DNA of 64,000 nt, taken from positions 2,057,501-2,121,500 of the forward strand of contig NZ_CP166625.1 of assembly GCF_041320595.1 (NCBI RefSeq), written 5' to 3'. Both the position numbers and the translations under genes were made by a program. Shown here piece after piece: positions 46,565 through 54,907 of this stretch; position 1 is the first letter of the stretch; each line of letters opens with the position of its first letter. This DNA comes from Pleomorphomonas sp. PLEO. Its GTDB lineage: Bacteria; Pseudomonadota; Alphaproteobacteria; Rhizobiales; Pleomorphomonadaceae. The notes beneath the pieces were generated by a model. It saw nothing but the letters and a program-made list of their open reading frames with translations. It was not told the origin of the DNA and made no database searches.

Positions 46565-48548
46565 ACTCATCATCGACAGCTTCGCCGGTGGTGGCGGCGC
46601 CTCGGAAGGCATCAAGATCGCGCTTGGCCGGGATCCGGACATCGCCGTCAACCACGACGCGGCGGCGCTCGCCATGCATCGCGTCAATCACCCCGGCACT
46701 CACCATCTTATTCAGGATGTGGCGGTGGTTGACGCCGTCGGTCTCTGCGATGGCCAGCCAATCGGCATGCTTTGGATGTCGCCGGACTGCACCGACCATT
46801 CCAAGGCCAAGGGCTCGGCGCCGCTGCGGGACGCCGACCGGACAACGCGCGGCATCGGATGGGCCATTGTCGGCTGGGTGAAAGCACTGCCGATGTGGCA
46901 GCGTCCGCGCGTCGTATTCCTGGAAAACGTCGAGGAATACGAGCAGTGGGGGCCGCTGCTGCCCAACGGCAAGCGCGACCCGGCGCGCAAGGGTGAAACC
47001 TTCAAGCAGTTCGTCGCCGCGTGGCGGGCGCTGGGATATAAAAACATCGAATGGCGTCAGCGGCGGGCATGGAAATCCGGCGCCGGCACGATCCGCAACC
47101 GTCTGTACATGATCATGCGCCGCGACGGCGAACCGATCGTCTGGCCGGAGCCCTCGCACGGCAACCCAAACGACCCGATCGACGCGGCGCGGATCGCGGC
47201 CGGCGAGTTGCGTGAATGGGTGACCGTCGCGGAAGGCCTAGACTTCAGCCTACCTTGCCCGTCGATCTTCGAGACGTCGGTAGAGATCAAGGCGAAGTAC
47301 GGCATTCGCGCCAAGCGGCCGCTCGCCGTCAACACCATGGCGCGCATTGCCAAGGGCGTGAAACGACGGGTGCTTGGCGTGCCCCGGCCGTTCATGGTGA
47401 AGGTCAGCCACAGCACCACGCGACGCGACGACGCCCGCGATCGGCCGATAGACGCACCCCTGTCGGCAATGACCGGCGTGCGAGACGATGCGATTGTCAC
47501 GCCCTTCATCACCAAGTTCCGCAGCAACTCCGTCGGTCATTCGATGGAGGAACCGCTGCACACTATCACGGCGCATTCAAGCGAGCACCACGGCGGCGGC
47601 GCTGCTCCGCTCGGCATGGTGGCGCCGCTGATCGCCTATGCGCAGCACGGCGGTAATGACCGGCCAGCCAATGCGCCGGGCCAAACCATCACGGCCAGCC
47701 CAAAGGACCAGCACCAACTGATCATGGCGCACATTGCGCGCCGGTTCGGTAACTCGGTGTCCAACGACGCTGGCGCGCCAAGCGGGACGCTGTTGGCCGG
47801 CGGCGATGGGAAGTCGCAGCTCGTTGCCACCTATATCGCGCAACAGAACGATGGGCCTCGCCAGGGCACCTGTTCGCGCCCCACCAGAGAGCCCCTGTCG
47901 ACGATCACCACCACCGGTTCGCAGCAGACCTTGGTTGCTGCGTCGATGATGACGCTACGTGGCTCCTCTCGCCGGGATAGCGGCGCTGATGAGCCCGCGC
48001 GCACTGGGTCGGCCAAAGGCAATCACGACGCCCTGATCGGCATGCCGCTGATGACGGTCTACTACGGCACTGACGATGACGGGGCCTCCGTTGATGAGCC
48101 AGGCCGCACGGAGACGGCCAAGCCCCGCTTCGGTCTTGCCGAGGTTCTGGCCGCCGCGCCGCCGTTCTCTCCCGAGCACTACACCCGGGCGCGTCAGGTC
48201 GCCGAGTTTCTGCGCTCACATGGCTGCTGGGATGGCGGCGAGTTCGTCACTCTCTTGGTGGAGGGCGTGACCTGCGTGCTGGTCGATATCGGCCTGCGCA
48301 TGTTAACCCCGCGCGAGCGCTTCAACGCTCAAGGTTTCCGGCGCGACTACATCATCGACCATGGCATCGACGATCTAGGCCACGTCATACGGTTTACCTT
48401 GGAGCAGCAGGGCTATATGTGCGGCAACAGCGTCTGCCCGCCGGAGGCTGCTGCGTTGGTCGCTGCGAATTTCCGACCGCGCGACGTCCAGGCTCCCCGC
48501 AAGTGGCAATCAGAAGATATGCCGCTCTTCCTGGAGGCCGCAGAATGA
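46557..48548 (+). CDS. C5-cytosine DNA methyltransferase with repeat-rich target region
   Basis: This is a 663-residue protein. Motif I is 'SFAGGGGASEGI' (8-19). The catalytic Cys78 lies in 'SPDCTDHSKAKG', a phage-type variant of the usual PPC loop. 'VVFLENVEEY' is motif VI, and the C-terminal 'CGNSVCPPEAAALVA' is motif X. Between residues about 296 and 525 are about seven degenerate repeats of pattern E/D-x-P-x-x-T-I-T-A in place of a normal target-recognition domain. It probably protects phage DNA from restriction. The start overlaps the preceding gene by 8 nt. Confidence 0.8.
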   Translation: MRELIIDSFAGGGGASEGIKIALGRDPDIAVNHDAAALAMHRVNHPGTHHLIQDVAVVDAVGLCDGQPIGMLWMSPDCTDHSKAKGSAPLRDADRTTRGIGWAIVGWVKALPMWQRPRVVFLENVEEYEQWGPLLPNGKRDPARKGETFKQFVAAWRALGYKNIEWRQRRAWKSGAGTIRNRLYMIMRRDGEPIVWPEPSHGNPNDPIDAARIAAGELREWVTVAEGLDFSLPCPSIFETSVEIKAKYGIRAKRPLAVNTMARIAKGVKRRVLGVPRPFMVKVSHSTTRRDDARDRPIDAPLSAMTGVRDDAIVTPFITKFRSNSVGHSMEEPLHTITAHSSEHHGGGAAPLGMVAPLIAYAQHGGNDRPANAPGQTITASPKDQHQLIMAHIARRFGNSVSNDAGAPSGTLLAGGDGKSQLVATYIAQQNDGPRQGTCSRPTREPLSTITTTGSQQTLVAASMMTLRGSSRRDSGADEPARTGSAKGNHDALIGMPLMTVYYGTDDDGASVDEPGRTETAKPRFGLAEVLAAAPPFSPEHYTRARQVAEFLRSHGCWDGGEFVTLLVEGVTCVLVDIGLRMLTPRERFNAQGFRRDYIIDHGIDDLGHVIRFTLEQQGYMCGNSVCPPEAAALVAANFRPRDVQAPRKWQSEDMPLFLEAAE

Positions 48549-49921
48549 ACGCGCCACATAACCCCCTTGCCCCATCCGCTACCGTAGAAAAGGCCGTCCT
48601 GGGCGCCTTGCTCCTCTCCGATAGCGCCTATTGGAGCGTGGAAAGCGTGCTCAAGCCGGAGCACTTCTCCTTCGCCATCCACTCCAAGATCTTCTCCGCC
48701 ATCAAGAAGCTTTGCGACGAAGGCAAGAAGGTTTCTTTGCAGAAGCTCGTGGCGCTGATCGGCGAGGAGTATGACGACGGCAAGAGCGTCATCATGCTGC
48801 TCGGCGCGCTCCTGAACGATGCGGAACGCAGCGAAGGCGGCGGGGTATGGCAGACCTTCGTTGAAGACATAATCGAGGGCTGGCGTAAGCGGCAGATCAA
48901 GGAGCAAGTCGAGTGGGCGACGAAGAGAGTCGTCGAGGCCGGCGTCAACTCCGACGATCTCATTACCGACCTGAAGGGGCGTCTTGAGGCGATCGAGGCC
49001 AATAGCCAAGCGCAACGTGTTCAATGGATAGGAGAGATCGCCGCCAAAGCAGCCCGATCTGGTAAAGCCGCACGCGATGGTGGAGTTGTTCCTGGATTTG
49101 ATACAGGGCTCTCCAGTCTGGATGAGGTGATCGGGCGAATACACCAAGGAGATTTTGGGGCAATTATCGCCCCCCAAGGCGACGGGAAGACAATACTTGC
49201 CGCCCAATTGGCGAAGCGCGCGGCGCTCTATGGCCCCGTGGCTTTCGATCAGCTTGATATGGGCAGCGACGATATGGTCCGCCGAGAGCTGGCTCAACAA
49301 AGTGACATGTCAGCGGAAGAGCTTGAGGAGGGTGCCTTCGACTTCTTCGCTGCCGAACGGCTAGACGCTGCCGTAAAGGCGATGGCCAATCTTCCAATAA
49401 TCATTGATGATCGTACCAACCAATCAATTGACCAGATTATCTCTCGCGCAAGATCGCTCAAACGTTCGCATGGTATCCATGCAATGTTCATCGACCATAT
49501 GCGAAAAGTTCAAGTGCGTGGAAAGATGCATGATCGGTTTGAAAAATACCCGATCATTACAGGCGGGTTGAAGGATGCTGGAAAAGATATAGGCGTGACT
49601 TTCGTTCTGCTTTCACAGGTTCTCCAGCAAGCTCAGCGTCGTGATAGCCCTGTTCTCCAGCTAACAGATGCAGAGGGCGGCGGTTCACTTCAACAGGATG
49701 CCGATTGGGTAATCGGCATGTGGCGCTGGGACCGCTGGTTGAAGACCCGAGAGCCAACCAACGGATCTGAAGCCGATTGGTCCAAGTGGAGGGAAAAATA
49801 CAACAGGCATAAAGGCCGGGTGGAAATGTGCGGATTGAAACGCCGGCGCGGGCAAGATGGCATTATCCGCGAGTTCGAATTCAACGGCCGTCTGAGCGTC
49901 ATCAGAGAAATCGAGAAGTGA
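48545..49921 (+). CDS. DnaB-type replicative helicase
   Basis: This is a 458-residue protein from ATG 48545 (overlaps the methylase stop). The N-terminal DnaB helical domain ('TVEKAVLGALLLSDSAYWSVESVL') leads to a RecA-like core with Walker A 'APQGDGKT' (about 208-215), 'MFIDHMRKV' (motif H2/Walker B region), 'VLLSQVLQQ' (H3) and 'LQQDADWVIGMWR' (H4). It unwinds DNA at the phage fork and pairs with the primase encoded just upstream. Confidence 0.85.
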   Translation: MNAPHNPLAPSATVEKAVLGALLLSDSAYWSVESVLKPEHFSFAIHSKIFSAIKKLCDEGKKVSLQKLVALIGEEYDDGKSVIMLLGALLNDAERSEGGGVWQTFVEDIIEGWRKRQIKEQVEWATKRVVEAGVNSDDLITDLKGRLEAIEANSQAQRVQWIGEIAAKAARSGKAARDGGVVPGFDTGLSSLDEVIGRIHQGDFGAIIAPQGDGKTILAAQLAKRAALYGPVAFDQLDMGSDDMVRRELAQQSDMSAEELEEGAFDFFAAERLDAAVKAMANLPIIIDDRTNQSIDQIISRARSLKRSHGIHAMFIDHMRKVQVRGKMHDRFEKYPIITGGLKDAGKDIGVTFVLLSQVLQQAQRRDSPVLQLTDAEGGGSLQQDADWVIGMWRWDRWLKTREPTNGSEADWSKWREKYNRHKGRVEMCGLKRRRGQDGIIREFEFNGRLSVIREIEK

Positions 49922-49928
49922 GGCTGTC

Positions 49929-50756
49929 ATGAAAAAGAAGCGCATCTACCTGAATAACGAACAAATGGCAGTCAGAGAACAGGAGATCGCTCACCAAGGA
50001 CACGTCGATATAGTTGCGGACGCTCTTGTGACAAAGCGCGCCGCCTTGGCTAAAGCGCAGGCCCTCAATATCCTTGATAGCAGAACCGCCTCATGGCCAG
50101 AGGTTAGCGATCGGTGGGATAAAGAGCGCGAAGAGGAGGCGGAGTCCGCGAAGTTGGCGGCAAAGGAGAGGAAGCGCCGGCGCAAACTCGATATGCCGAA
50201 CCTTAAAGTCTCTCCGGTGTTGGCCCAGACATTCTCCGGTGAGAGGGTGATGGTCGATAGCATCTCCGGCCGCTTCAACCTCATGGTCAAGCGCTATGGG
50301 TGGCAACGTGAACTCGGCGAGGCCTGCCAGAGGTTCGAACATGACTATCAACTGTCCCTGGGCGGAATCCGCAGCCAATCGCTTGAACCCCATGTCGACG
50401 GCGGCCGATCACCACAGAACACGGCACAGGTCGAGGCAATCCAGACCATACGATGCATAGAGCAAGGCATGCACCCAGAGGAATGGGTGGTGCTGGTGCT
50501 ATGGGCAGGTCACGGGATCACCATCAAAGAGATGCACAAGCAGGGCTGGGGTGTCACCGACGAGCTCGGGCGGCGCCTGAAGCGGGCGGCATCCCACGCG
50601 GCGGCCTATTACCAGGGCGGGCACCGGGCCGACCTTGTGGGAGACACCTACCACCGCATGGTCAACGCGATCTCTGCTCTCGTGAACGGATCAACTGGAG
50701 CAGCGTTGAGCCGCGGCGCGCTTGTCGCTGACACCGGCACCGTTACCGAAGATTGA
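49929..50756 (+). CDS. Hypothetical phage protein, last gene of the replication operon
   Basis: This is a 275-residue protein. The N-terminal half is highly charged ('KEREEEAESAKLAAKERKRRRKL'). The C-terminal half has 'YGWQRELGEACQRFEHDYQLSLGGIRSQSLEPHVDGG' (in adjacent blocks) and a helix-turn-helix-like end, similar to DUF6456-type proteins often found last in such operons. A late regulator role is possible; unproven. Its last 66 nt overlap the convergent lipoprotein gene. Confidence 0.55.
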   Translation: MKKKRIYLNNEQMAVREQEIAHQGHVDIVADALVTKRAALAKAQALNILDSRTASWPEVSDRWDKEREEEAESAKLAAKERKRRRKLDMPNLKVSPVLAQTFSGERVMVDSISGRFNLMVKRYGWQRELGEACQRFEHDYQLSLGGIRSQSLEPHVDGGRSPQNTAQVEAIQTIRCIEQGMHPEEWVVLVLWAGHGITIKEMHKQGWGVTDELGRRLKRAASHAAAYYQGGHRADLVGDTYHRMVNAISALVNGSTGAALSRGALVADTGTVTED

Positions 50757-51056
50757 TTTCGCCTGGGTAATCCGCGCTTTGCTGCCAGATCCATCAGGCG
50801 TGACTATTATGGTCCATAGCGTTATGCCGCCCTGCTCGCGGGATATCACCGACCTCATCGGGGCGACGAGATCTGTTTTCCGGATATCGGTAAGCGCAGA
50901 TTGCCCCTGGAAATATTCGAATAAACAGGATGCCGTTTGCTGGTAGCTGGCCGGGCCGGTCACCACCCCAACGTCCTGTTGGGATAGGAGCAAGCCGTTT
51001 CCTGTCCCGCAGGATGCAAGTGCAAGGGCGGTGACTACCAACAAGATATTTCGCAT
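50691..51056 (-). CDS. Small lipoprotein
   Basis: This is a 121-residue protein from ATG 51056. The signal sequence 'RNILLVVTALALASC' ends in a lipobox (LASC); the mature part has two further Cys. It is the last gene of the leftward small-gene block and overlaps the convergent gene's end. It may modify the lysogen's or infected cell's envelope; no family is recognised. Confidence 0.6.
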   Translation of the reverse strand: MRNILLVVTALALASCGTGNGLLLSQQDVGVVTGPASYQQTASCLFEYFQGQSALTDIRKTDLVAPMRSVISREQGGITLWTIIVTPDGSGSKARITQAKSIFGNGAGVSDKRAAAQRCSS

Positions 51057-51134
51057 TTCATCCCCCAGGGCCAATGTGCCGCACAAGGACGAAAGCCGCC
51101 GATCACCGGTGATGTCAATTAATAACTCACGGAA

Positions 51135-51623
51135 CTATAGCCGCCCGGTGTAGGCGTTGATGGCGTCCCCCACTGCTTCCTGGTCACCGCGCACGTTGTC
51201 TGGCAGCGTGGATAGGCGATAGTGGATCCACGCGCCGTAGACGGCAGGCTCAAGGAGATCCTGCAGGCGCAGAGAGTTGACGGCCTTAGCCATTGCCTTC
51301 GCCTCGGCCACGTTGCCGGCGGCGGCCATGCTCAGCAGCTCTTCCTTGGCCACGGCCCGAATAGCTTCCTCAGTGGCGTCGACGTCCTTCCGCGCCAGGT
51401 CAGAGGCCCGGCGGCGGATCCGGGCAAGCGTTTCAAACCGGCTCATCTCCGAAAAGATCTTATCGAGCGGCAGTCCTTCCGATCGCCGGCGGCTGATGAA
51501 CCCTTGGCGCAGGAAGGCTGCACGCTTGGCCGGGGAACGGGGCCAGCGCTTGGCGATCTCCCAACCTATGGCGGGGGCGAGGATGGCGCTAGCGGCGCCC
51601 AGAAGGATGATCTCAACCGACAT
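51135..51623 (-). CDS. Hypothetical membrane-anchored protein
   Basis: This is a 162-residue protein from ATG 51623. One N-terminal membrane helix ('VEIILLGAASAILAPAIGWEI') is followed by a long basic/helical cytoplasmic part ('ETLARIRRRASDLARKDVDATEEAIRAVAKEE', as a coiled coil). Its start overlaps the preceding gene by 11 nt. The function is unknown. Confidence 0.55.
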   Translation of the reverse strand: MSVEIILLGAASAILAPAIGWEIAKRWPRSPAKRAAFLRQGFISRRRSEGLPLDKIFSEMSRFETLARIRRRASDLARKDVDATEEAIRAVAKEELLSMAAAGNVAEAKAMAKAVNSLRLQDLLEPAVYGAWIHYRLSTLPDNVRGDQEAVGDAINAYTGRL

Positions 51624-52107
51624 CGTGGTTCTCCTCGTCGCGTGGATCCCGGGTATGTTCGCGGGCGATCTTCTTCGCCTTGTCGAGCAGCGATGGCGTC
51701 TTGAAAAGTTCCAGCGCCCACCAAACAGAGAACGGCGGTTCACGAGATCCGGAGAACATATCCAGGACTCGATCATGGCGGGAACCAAAGATCAGTGCGA
51801 AGTCGGCCGGGCCGATGCCAATCTCTCCGCAAAGCCTTGAGAGCTCGTTTCCTCCCATAAATTCCCTCTCAGCTTTCCATGAGCTGCGTTTCCGCGAGTT
51901 TAGTGCATCAAAAAGACAAGCTCTCGCAGCCTGAAGCGCCTCTTCCTCCGTTGGGAATATCTTCTCTGTAGCTCCGTCCATGATGTATCTAGGCTGCATT
52001 CCAGGAGCCGCCCATTGAGCAAACCATCCGACAGTTTCACGCAGGATGTTTTGATGGCGGATTGTATTTGCGACGTAGAACGTCGCGGGGGTCATAGGTT
52101 TTGGCAT
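51613..52107 (-). CDS. Hypothetical phage protein behind a repeated leader hairpin
   Basis: This is a 164-residue protein from ATG 52107 with AGGAGG 4 nt upstream. 'SRLCGEIGIGPADFALIFGSR' resembles a helix-turn-helix, and the N-terminal part carries 'YIMDGATEKIFPTEEEALQAARA', a short sequence seen in small alpha/beta phage proteins. The mRNA leader contains the CCCGCCC-ATGGGC hairpin (52122-52139). Confidence 0.55.
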   Translation of the reverse strand: MPKPMTPATFYVANTIRHQNILRETVGWFAQWAAPGMQPRYIMDGATEKIFPTEEEALQAARACLFDALNSRKRSSWKAEREFMGGNELSRLCGEIGIGPADFALIFGSRHDRVLDMFSGSREPPFSVWWALELFKTPSLLDKAKKIAREHTRDPRDEENHDVG

Positions 52108-52121
52108 GGATCCTCCTGCAT

Positions 52122-52139
52122 TGCCCATCACGGGCGGGG
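52122..52139 (-). promoter_or_regulatory. Repeated leader hairpin, copy 1
   Basis: On the - strand: CCCCGCCCGTGATGGGCA, 15 nt before the start of the gene at 52107, with the ribosome site directly after it. GCCC and GGGC pair. Confidence 0.55.
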
Positions 52140-52190
52140 CTGCACACGTGCAGCAAAATGAAATTCACCGGCTAGAGTCGTGGCCGTCAA

Positions 52191-52424
52191 TCACAACTGA
52201 ACGTCTGGGCAACTCCCAGCCTTGCTGCTGATTTTCGGGCGTCCGCCCTTACCCACGTAGATGCCGCACTCGTAGCCGTCCGGATCGCGGAGGATGGTAT
52301 CGCGGACGGTGTAGCCATCAGGCAATTCGACTTCAAAAAGCTCAGCGTGGCCATCTCGCTCGTTATTGCCGAGAGAGAAACGGGGGTCGACGTTGCCGGC
52401 GATATAGTGCTTGGTGATGTACAT
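52191..52424 (-). CDS. Small hypothetical protein of the small-gene cassette
   Basis: This is a 77-residue protein from ATG 52424 (AGAGGAAA upstream). 'ELFEVELPDGYTVRDTILRDPDGYECGIYVG' (as adjacent strands) points to a beta-rich fold. The function is unknown. Confidence 0.55.
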   Translation of the reverse strand: MYITKHYIAGNVDPRFSLGNNERDGHAELFEVELPDGYTVRDTILRDPDGYECGIYVGKGGRPKISSKAGSCPDVQL

Positions 52425-52560
52425 GGTGGTTTCCTCTTTGATGTGGTCTTGTTGATCGCTCGTCACCGGTTTCGCGGGCTGGCAGTGACGAGCATTCGTA
52501 GCCAAGAATATAAAGGATAAACGCCGGTCCTACAGCTCCGGCAATATCCCTTTCATCCAT
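52363..52560 (-). CDS. Possible small ORF with a hydrophobic segment (weak)
   Basis: A 65-codon frame begins 'DERDIAGAVGPAFILYILGYE' and overlaps the next gene by 62 nt. AGGAGG precedes ATG 52560 but only 3 nt away. It may instead be a leader peptide or an untranslated part of the 52425-52699 gap, which also holds the strong stem GCCCGGCCACCGCTT/AAGCGGCTCCGGGC (52639-52668). Confidence 0.25.
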   Translation of the reverse strand: MDERDIAGAVGPAFILYILGYECSSLPARETGDERSTRPHQRGNHHVHHQALYRRQRRPPFLSRQ

Positions 52561-52699
52561 ATTCCTCCTCATCCAGAGACCTTTCCGCCCGCGCTCTCCG
52601 CGCCCAAGGCGGGTAAGTCCTCGTCTATGCCCCCTTATGCCCGGCCACCGCTTGAAGCGGCTCCGGGCGCGGGCGATCAATCGCAAGAGGGCAAGTGGA

Positions 52700-53101
52700 T
52701 TAGGTGCAGAAGGGAGAGGCGAAGATCAGGTAATGCCGGCCGTCGATGATGGCGGTCTCGGCGTTGCCTTCCATGCCATGGGCGGTCCAAAGCCAGCCGA
52801 TGTCGTAGCCCTCGACGTCGGGCGACAAATCAACGATGCCGCCGAACTCGTCCCATGAAAGGACTTCGTCTTCTTGGGTCTCGCTGTCGTGGCTGGCGGG
52901 ACGAATGAGGCGGCATTCCAGGGCGACGACGTGCAGGCTAAGCCCGTTGATGGTCCAGATGCCCTTGAGCACGCATCGCGGGTTATTCTCGCCGCCGGCC
53001 TCGCGCCATACCGGCTCGACAACTTCGACGGTGGGGAACCCGGCGGGCGAGCTGATGGCCTGCTCAATGGCTGGGCCAGAAAGGATGGTGATTGCCGACA
53101 T
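52700..53101 (-). CDS. Small hypothetical protein of the small-gene cassette
   Basis: This is a 133-residue acidic, beta-rich protein ('AITILSGPAIEQAISSPAG', 'CVLKGIWTINGLSLHVVALECRL'). It is followed by a hairpin (52639-52668). No family is recognised. Confidence 0.55.
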   Translation of the reverse strand: MSAITILSGPAIEQAISSPAGFPTVEVVEPVWREAGGENNPRCVLKGIWTINGLSLHVVALECRLIRPASHDSETQEDEVLSWDEFGGIVDLSPDVEGYDIGWLWTAHGMEGNAETAIIDGRHYLIFASPFCT

Positions 53102-53106
53102 GGCTA

Positions 53107-53286
53107 TTACCTCTGCATCACTGATTTCACGATGAGACCGTTCCCTATCCCGTTGAAATCTTCAGTTGGGTTTTCTGACTGAGCCCACATTTCGCAGGCA
53201 TCCGCGCCGGCTTCATCACGGCTGACGGCTTCGACCTCGACCGTATAAGTTACGGTTTCTGTCAGGGTGATGGTGAATTTTGCCAT
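53107..53286 (-). CDS. Small protein, too short for routine gene calling
   Basis: This is a 59-residue protein. ATG 53286 follows GGAGGAATAAACC. It starts 'AKFTITLTETVTYTVEVEAV' and continues 'SRDEAGADACEMWAQ', a common small phage protein shape (beta strands then an Ala-rich helix). It fills the gap between two cassette genes exactly (5 bp and 3 bp). The function is unknown. Confidence 0.6.
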   Translation of the reverse strand: MAKFTITLTETVTYTVEVEAVSRDEAGADACEMWAQSENPTEDFNGIGNGLIVKSVMQR

Positions 53287-53289
53287 GGT

Positions 53290-53481
53290 TTATTCCTCCA
53301 TCAGTTGGAGTTCGCACCGGAGCGCATAAGGCGCCGGCATGGGGACGGCGTCGCCGTTGCGATCAACGATCACGCGAACGGCAGCAGGTGTTTCGAGGGC
53401 GGCGCCGCAATCTTCGGCGGATAGCCCATGGTCGACCACGTAGACATGGCCGGCGAGGATAAGGAGAAGTGCCCAGCTCAT
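53290..53481 (-). CDS. Small secreted or membrane-anchored protein
   Basis: This is a 63-residue protein from ATG 53481 (GGAGGTG 7 nt upstream). The hydrophobic N-terminus 'SWALLLILAGHVYVVDHGL' is signal- or anchor-like; two Cys follow. Its start overlaps the previous stop. Confidence 0.55.
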   Translation of the reverse strand: MSWALLLILAGHVYVVDHGLSAEDCGAALETPAAVRVIVDRNGDAVPMPAPYALRCELQLMEE

Positions 53482-53681
53482 GGCGTGACACCTCCTGACC
53501 TGGCGGCGGCGCGCGTGTGGTTGATGGCTGTCAGGATCAACCGGCGATGCGGTGCCGAGTGGCAGGCGTTGGCCCTGCCAAGGGCGTGCCGTAGCGCGTC
53601 CAAGGCGTTGGAGAGGTCGCGGCGCGCAAGGCAAGCGGCGGCGAGCGACAGGAACAGCCGGCAGGATTCCGCGGGCGTCAT
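53478..53681 (-). CDS. Small hypothetical protein of the small-gene cassette
   Basis: This is a 67-residue basic helical protein ('LFLSLAAACLARRDLSNALDALRHAL'), coupled to the next gene by ATGA. The Ala/Leu pattern resembles a single TPR-like helix pair. The function is unknown. Confidence 0.5.
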   Translation of the reverse strand: MTPAESCRLFLSLAAACLARRDLSNALDALRHALGRANACHSAPHRRLILTAINHTRAAARSGGVTP

Positions 53682-53686
53682 GGCTT

Positions 53687-54037
53687 TTACTCCGAACCGT
53701 TGATGCCGATTGCTTCCCCGTACGGGATGACTAGTGGGTCCTTGGCTAGGTCGACCTCGAGCTTTGCCAGCGCGTCCGCCAACTCTTGGCGTTCGTCTGG
53801 CAGCTCGCTTTCAATCCATTGGCGGTAGCTGATGGACGTTGAAGGGTCGGCGAGCGCTGTTTCGTGCTGGCTGATCGTGTCGGCAAGATCCTTGATCCGA
53901 CCGAAACCGTATTCTGCCGTCTTGGCAGTCCGCCGGATGGCGTCGCGGGCTTCGTTTACCGTTCGACCATGGGCTATAAGGCTGCCGGTGCCGTAGTTGG
54001 CGTTTATTTGGCAGTCGTTCCAATGGAAAAGAGGCAT
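53687..54037 (-). CDS. Small hypothetical protein of the small-gene cassette
   Basis: This is a 116-residue protein. The N-terminal 'LFHWNDCQINANYGTGSLIAHG' is beta-like, and the C-terminal half helical and acidic ('SELPDERQELADALAKLEVDLA'). It begins 4 nt after the previous stop. Confidence 0.55.
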   Translation of the reverse strand: MPLFHWNDCQINANYGTGSLIAHGRTVNEARDAIRRTAKTAEYGFGRIKDLADTISQHETALADPSTSISYRQWIESELPDERQELADALAKLEVDLAKDPLVIPYGEAIGINGSE

Positions 54038-54041
54038 GGCG

Positions 54042-54536
54042 TCACCGTGCCGCGTTGAGTTCGGCGGTGATCTTCTCGATCACGCTATCGGAGGCGACGC
54101 CCTGCCCGGTGCAGGTGCGAGCCCAGACGGTCAGCCCCGCAAAGTCCTTGTCGACCTTCTCGCCATGCTCGGCGAGGCGATCGGCGAGCCAATCGGACAC
54201 AATCCAATGCTCGAAAACTTCCCACTCGTGCGGCTCGATGTCGAATTCTTCGCAAAGTTCCTGCCAGCCGGAGCAAGCCCAGCTTTGGCCGTCGGTGGAG
54301 TCGCGAAACTGGCTGTTGGGCGGGAATTTGGTGGTGTCGGTGACGTCTTCCCACCCGGCTTCCGTGGCGGCTTCCTCGTAGTCGAGGATAGGGGAGACAA
54401 GCTCAACGGCGGCGTCCATCAACCCGCCTAGATCATCAGCACCGTGCGGATAGTCGCCACCGGCCAGCGTCGAAACCAGAAACGAAATGCAGTAGTGCAC
54501 TTCCCGGCGGACAAGGTCTTCAGCGGTGATGGTCAT
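54042..54536 (-). CDS. Hypothetical acidic protein behind a repeated leader hairpin
   Basis: This is a 164-residue, very acidic protein rich in Trp, Asp and Glu ('EEATEAGWEDVTDT', 'WACSGWQELCEEFDIEPHEWEVFEHWIV' in parts). The composition recalls DNA-mimic or anti-defence proteins, but this is only a hint. It is translated behind the leader hairpin at 54556-54571 with TGAGG as ribosome site. Confidence 0.6.
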   Translation of the reverse strand: MTITAEDLVRREVHYCISFLVSTLAGGDYPHGADDLGGLMDAAVELVSPILDYEEAATEAGWEDVTDTTKFPPNSQFRDSTDGQSWACSGWQELCEEFDIEPHEWEVFEHWIVSDWLADRLAEHGEKVDKDFAGLTVWARTCTGQGVASDSVIEKITAELNAAR

Positions 54537-54555
54537 GGTCTTCAGTCCTCAGAAT

Positions 54556-54571
54556 TGCCCAGATGGGCGGG
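54556..54571 (-). promoter_or_regulatory. Repeated leader hairpin, copy 2
   Basis: - strand CCCGCCCATCTGGGCA, then TGAGG, then the start codon at 54536. GCCC/GGGC stem. Confidence 0.6.
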
Positions 54572-54588
54572 TTTGAGCATTGGCGCTC

Positions 54589-54626
54589 GGGAAGGGCGCA
54601 CCGGCCGGAGCCGGCCGCCCTGCCGG
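54589..54626 (-). ncRNA. 38-nt structured element, copy 1
   Basis: On the - strand: an outer stem CGGCAGGGCG with CGCCCTTCCC, and an inner hairpin CCGGC/GCCGG. It directly follows the stop of the 68-residue gene and precedes leader hairpin copy 2. It shares layout with the copies at 55616 and 55970, with paired changes. Confidence 0.45.
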
Positions 54627-54630
54627 GGCG

Positions 54631-54837
54631 TCAGTGGCCGAACTCGACGAAGTGCTGGCGCACGGCCGACACTTGCTCGTCAAAGTCGATGCGCTCGGCG
54701 TCGCAGAATTCGATAAGCGACACGAGAAGGTGAAACAGGCCGATATCGGCCGACCCCTCATCATCGATGCGGGCTGCTTCGGTGTGCTGCGCGATGGCCT
54801 GCCGGCCAAGTTCAGCTAGCTCATTGTTGATCATCAT
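54631..54837 (-). CDS. Small hypothetical protein of the small-gene cassette
   Basis: This is a 68-residue acidic helical protein ('ELAELGRQAIAQHTEAARID', 'LVSLIEFCDAERIDFDEQV'). It starts at ATG 54837 or the next codon, after AAGGGGGAAG. An upstream GC-rich hairpin (TTGGCCGGC/GCCGGCC, about 54880-54902) follows the previous gene. Confidence 0.55.
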   Translation of the reverse strand: MMINNELAELGRQAIAQHTEAARIDDEGSADIGLFHLLVSLIEFCDAERIDFDEQVSAVRQHFVEFGH

Positions 54838-54907
54838 CTTCCCCCTTGGCAGCGCGTCGGACTCTCCGGCGTGCGGTGAAGGGGGCCGGCCGTAGCCGGC
54901 CAACCTG

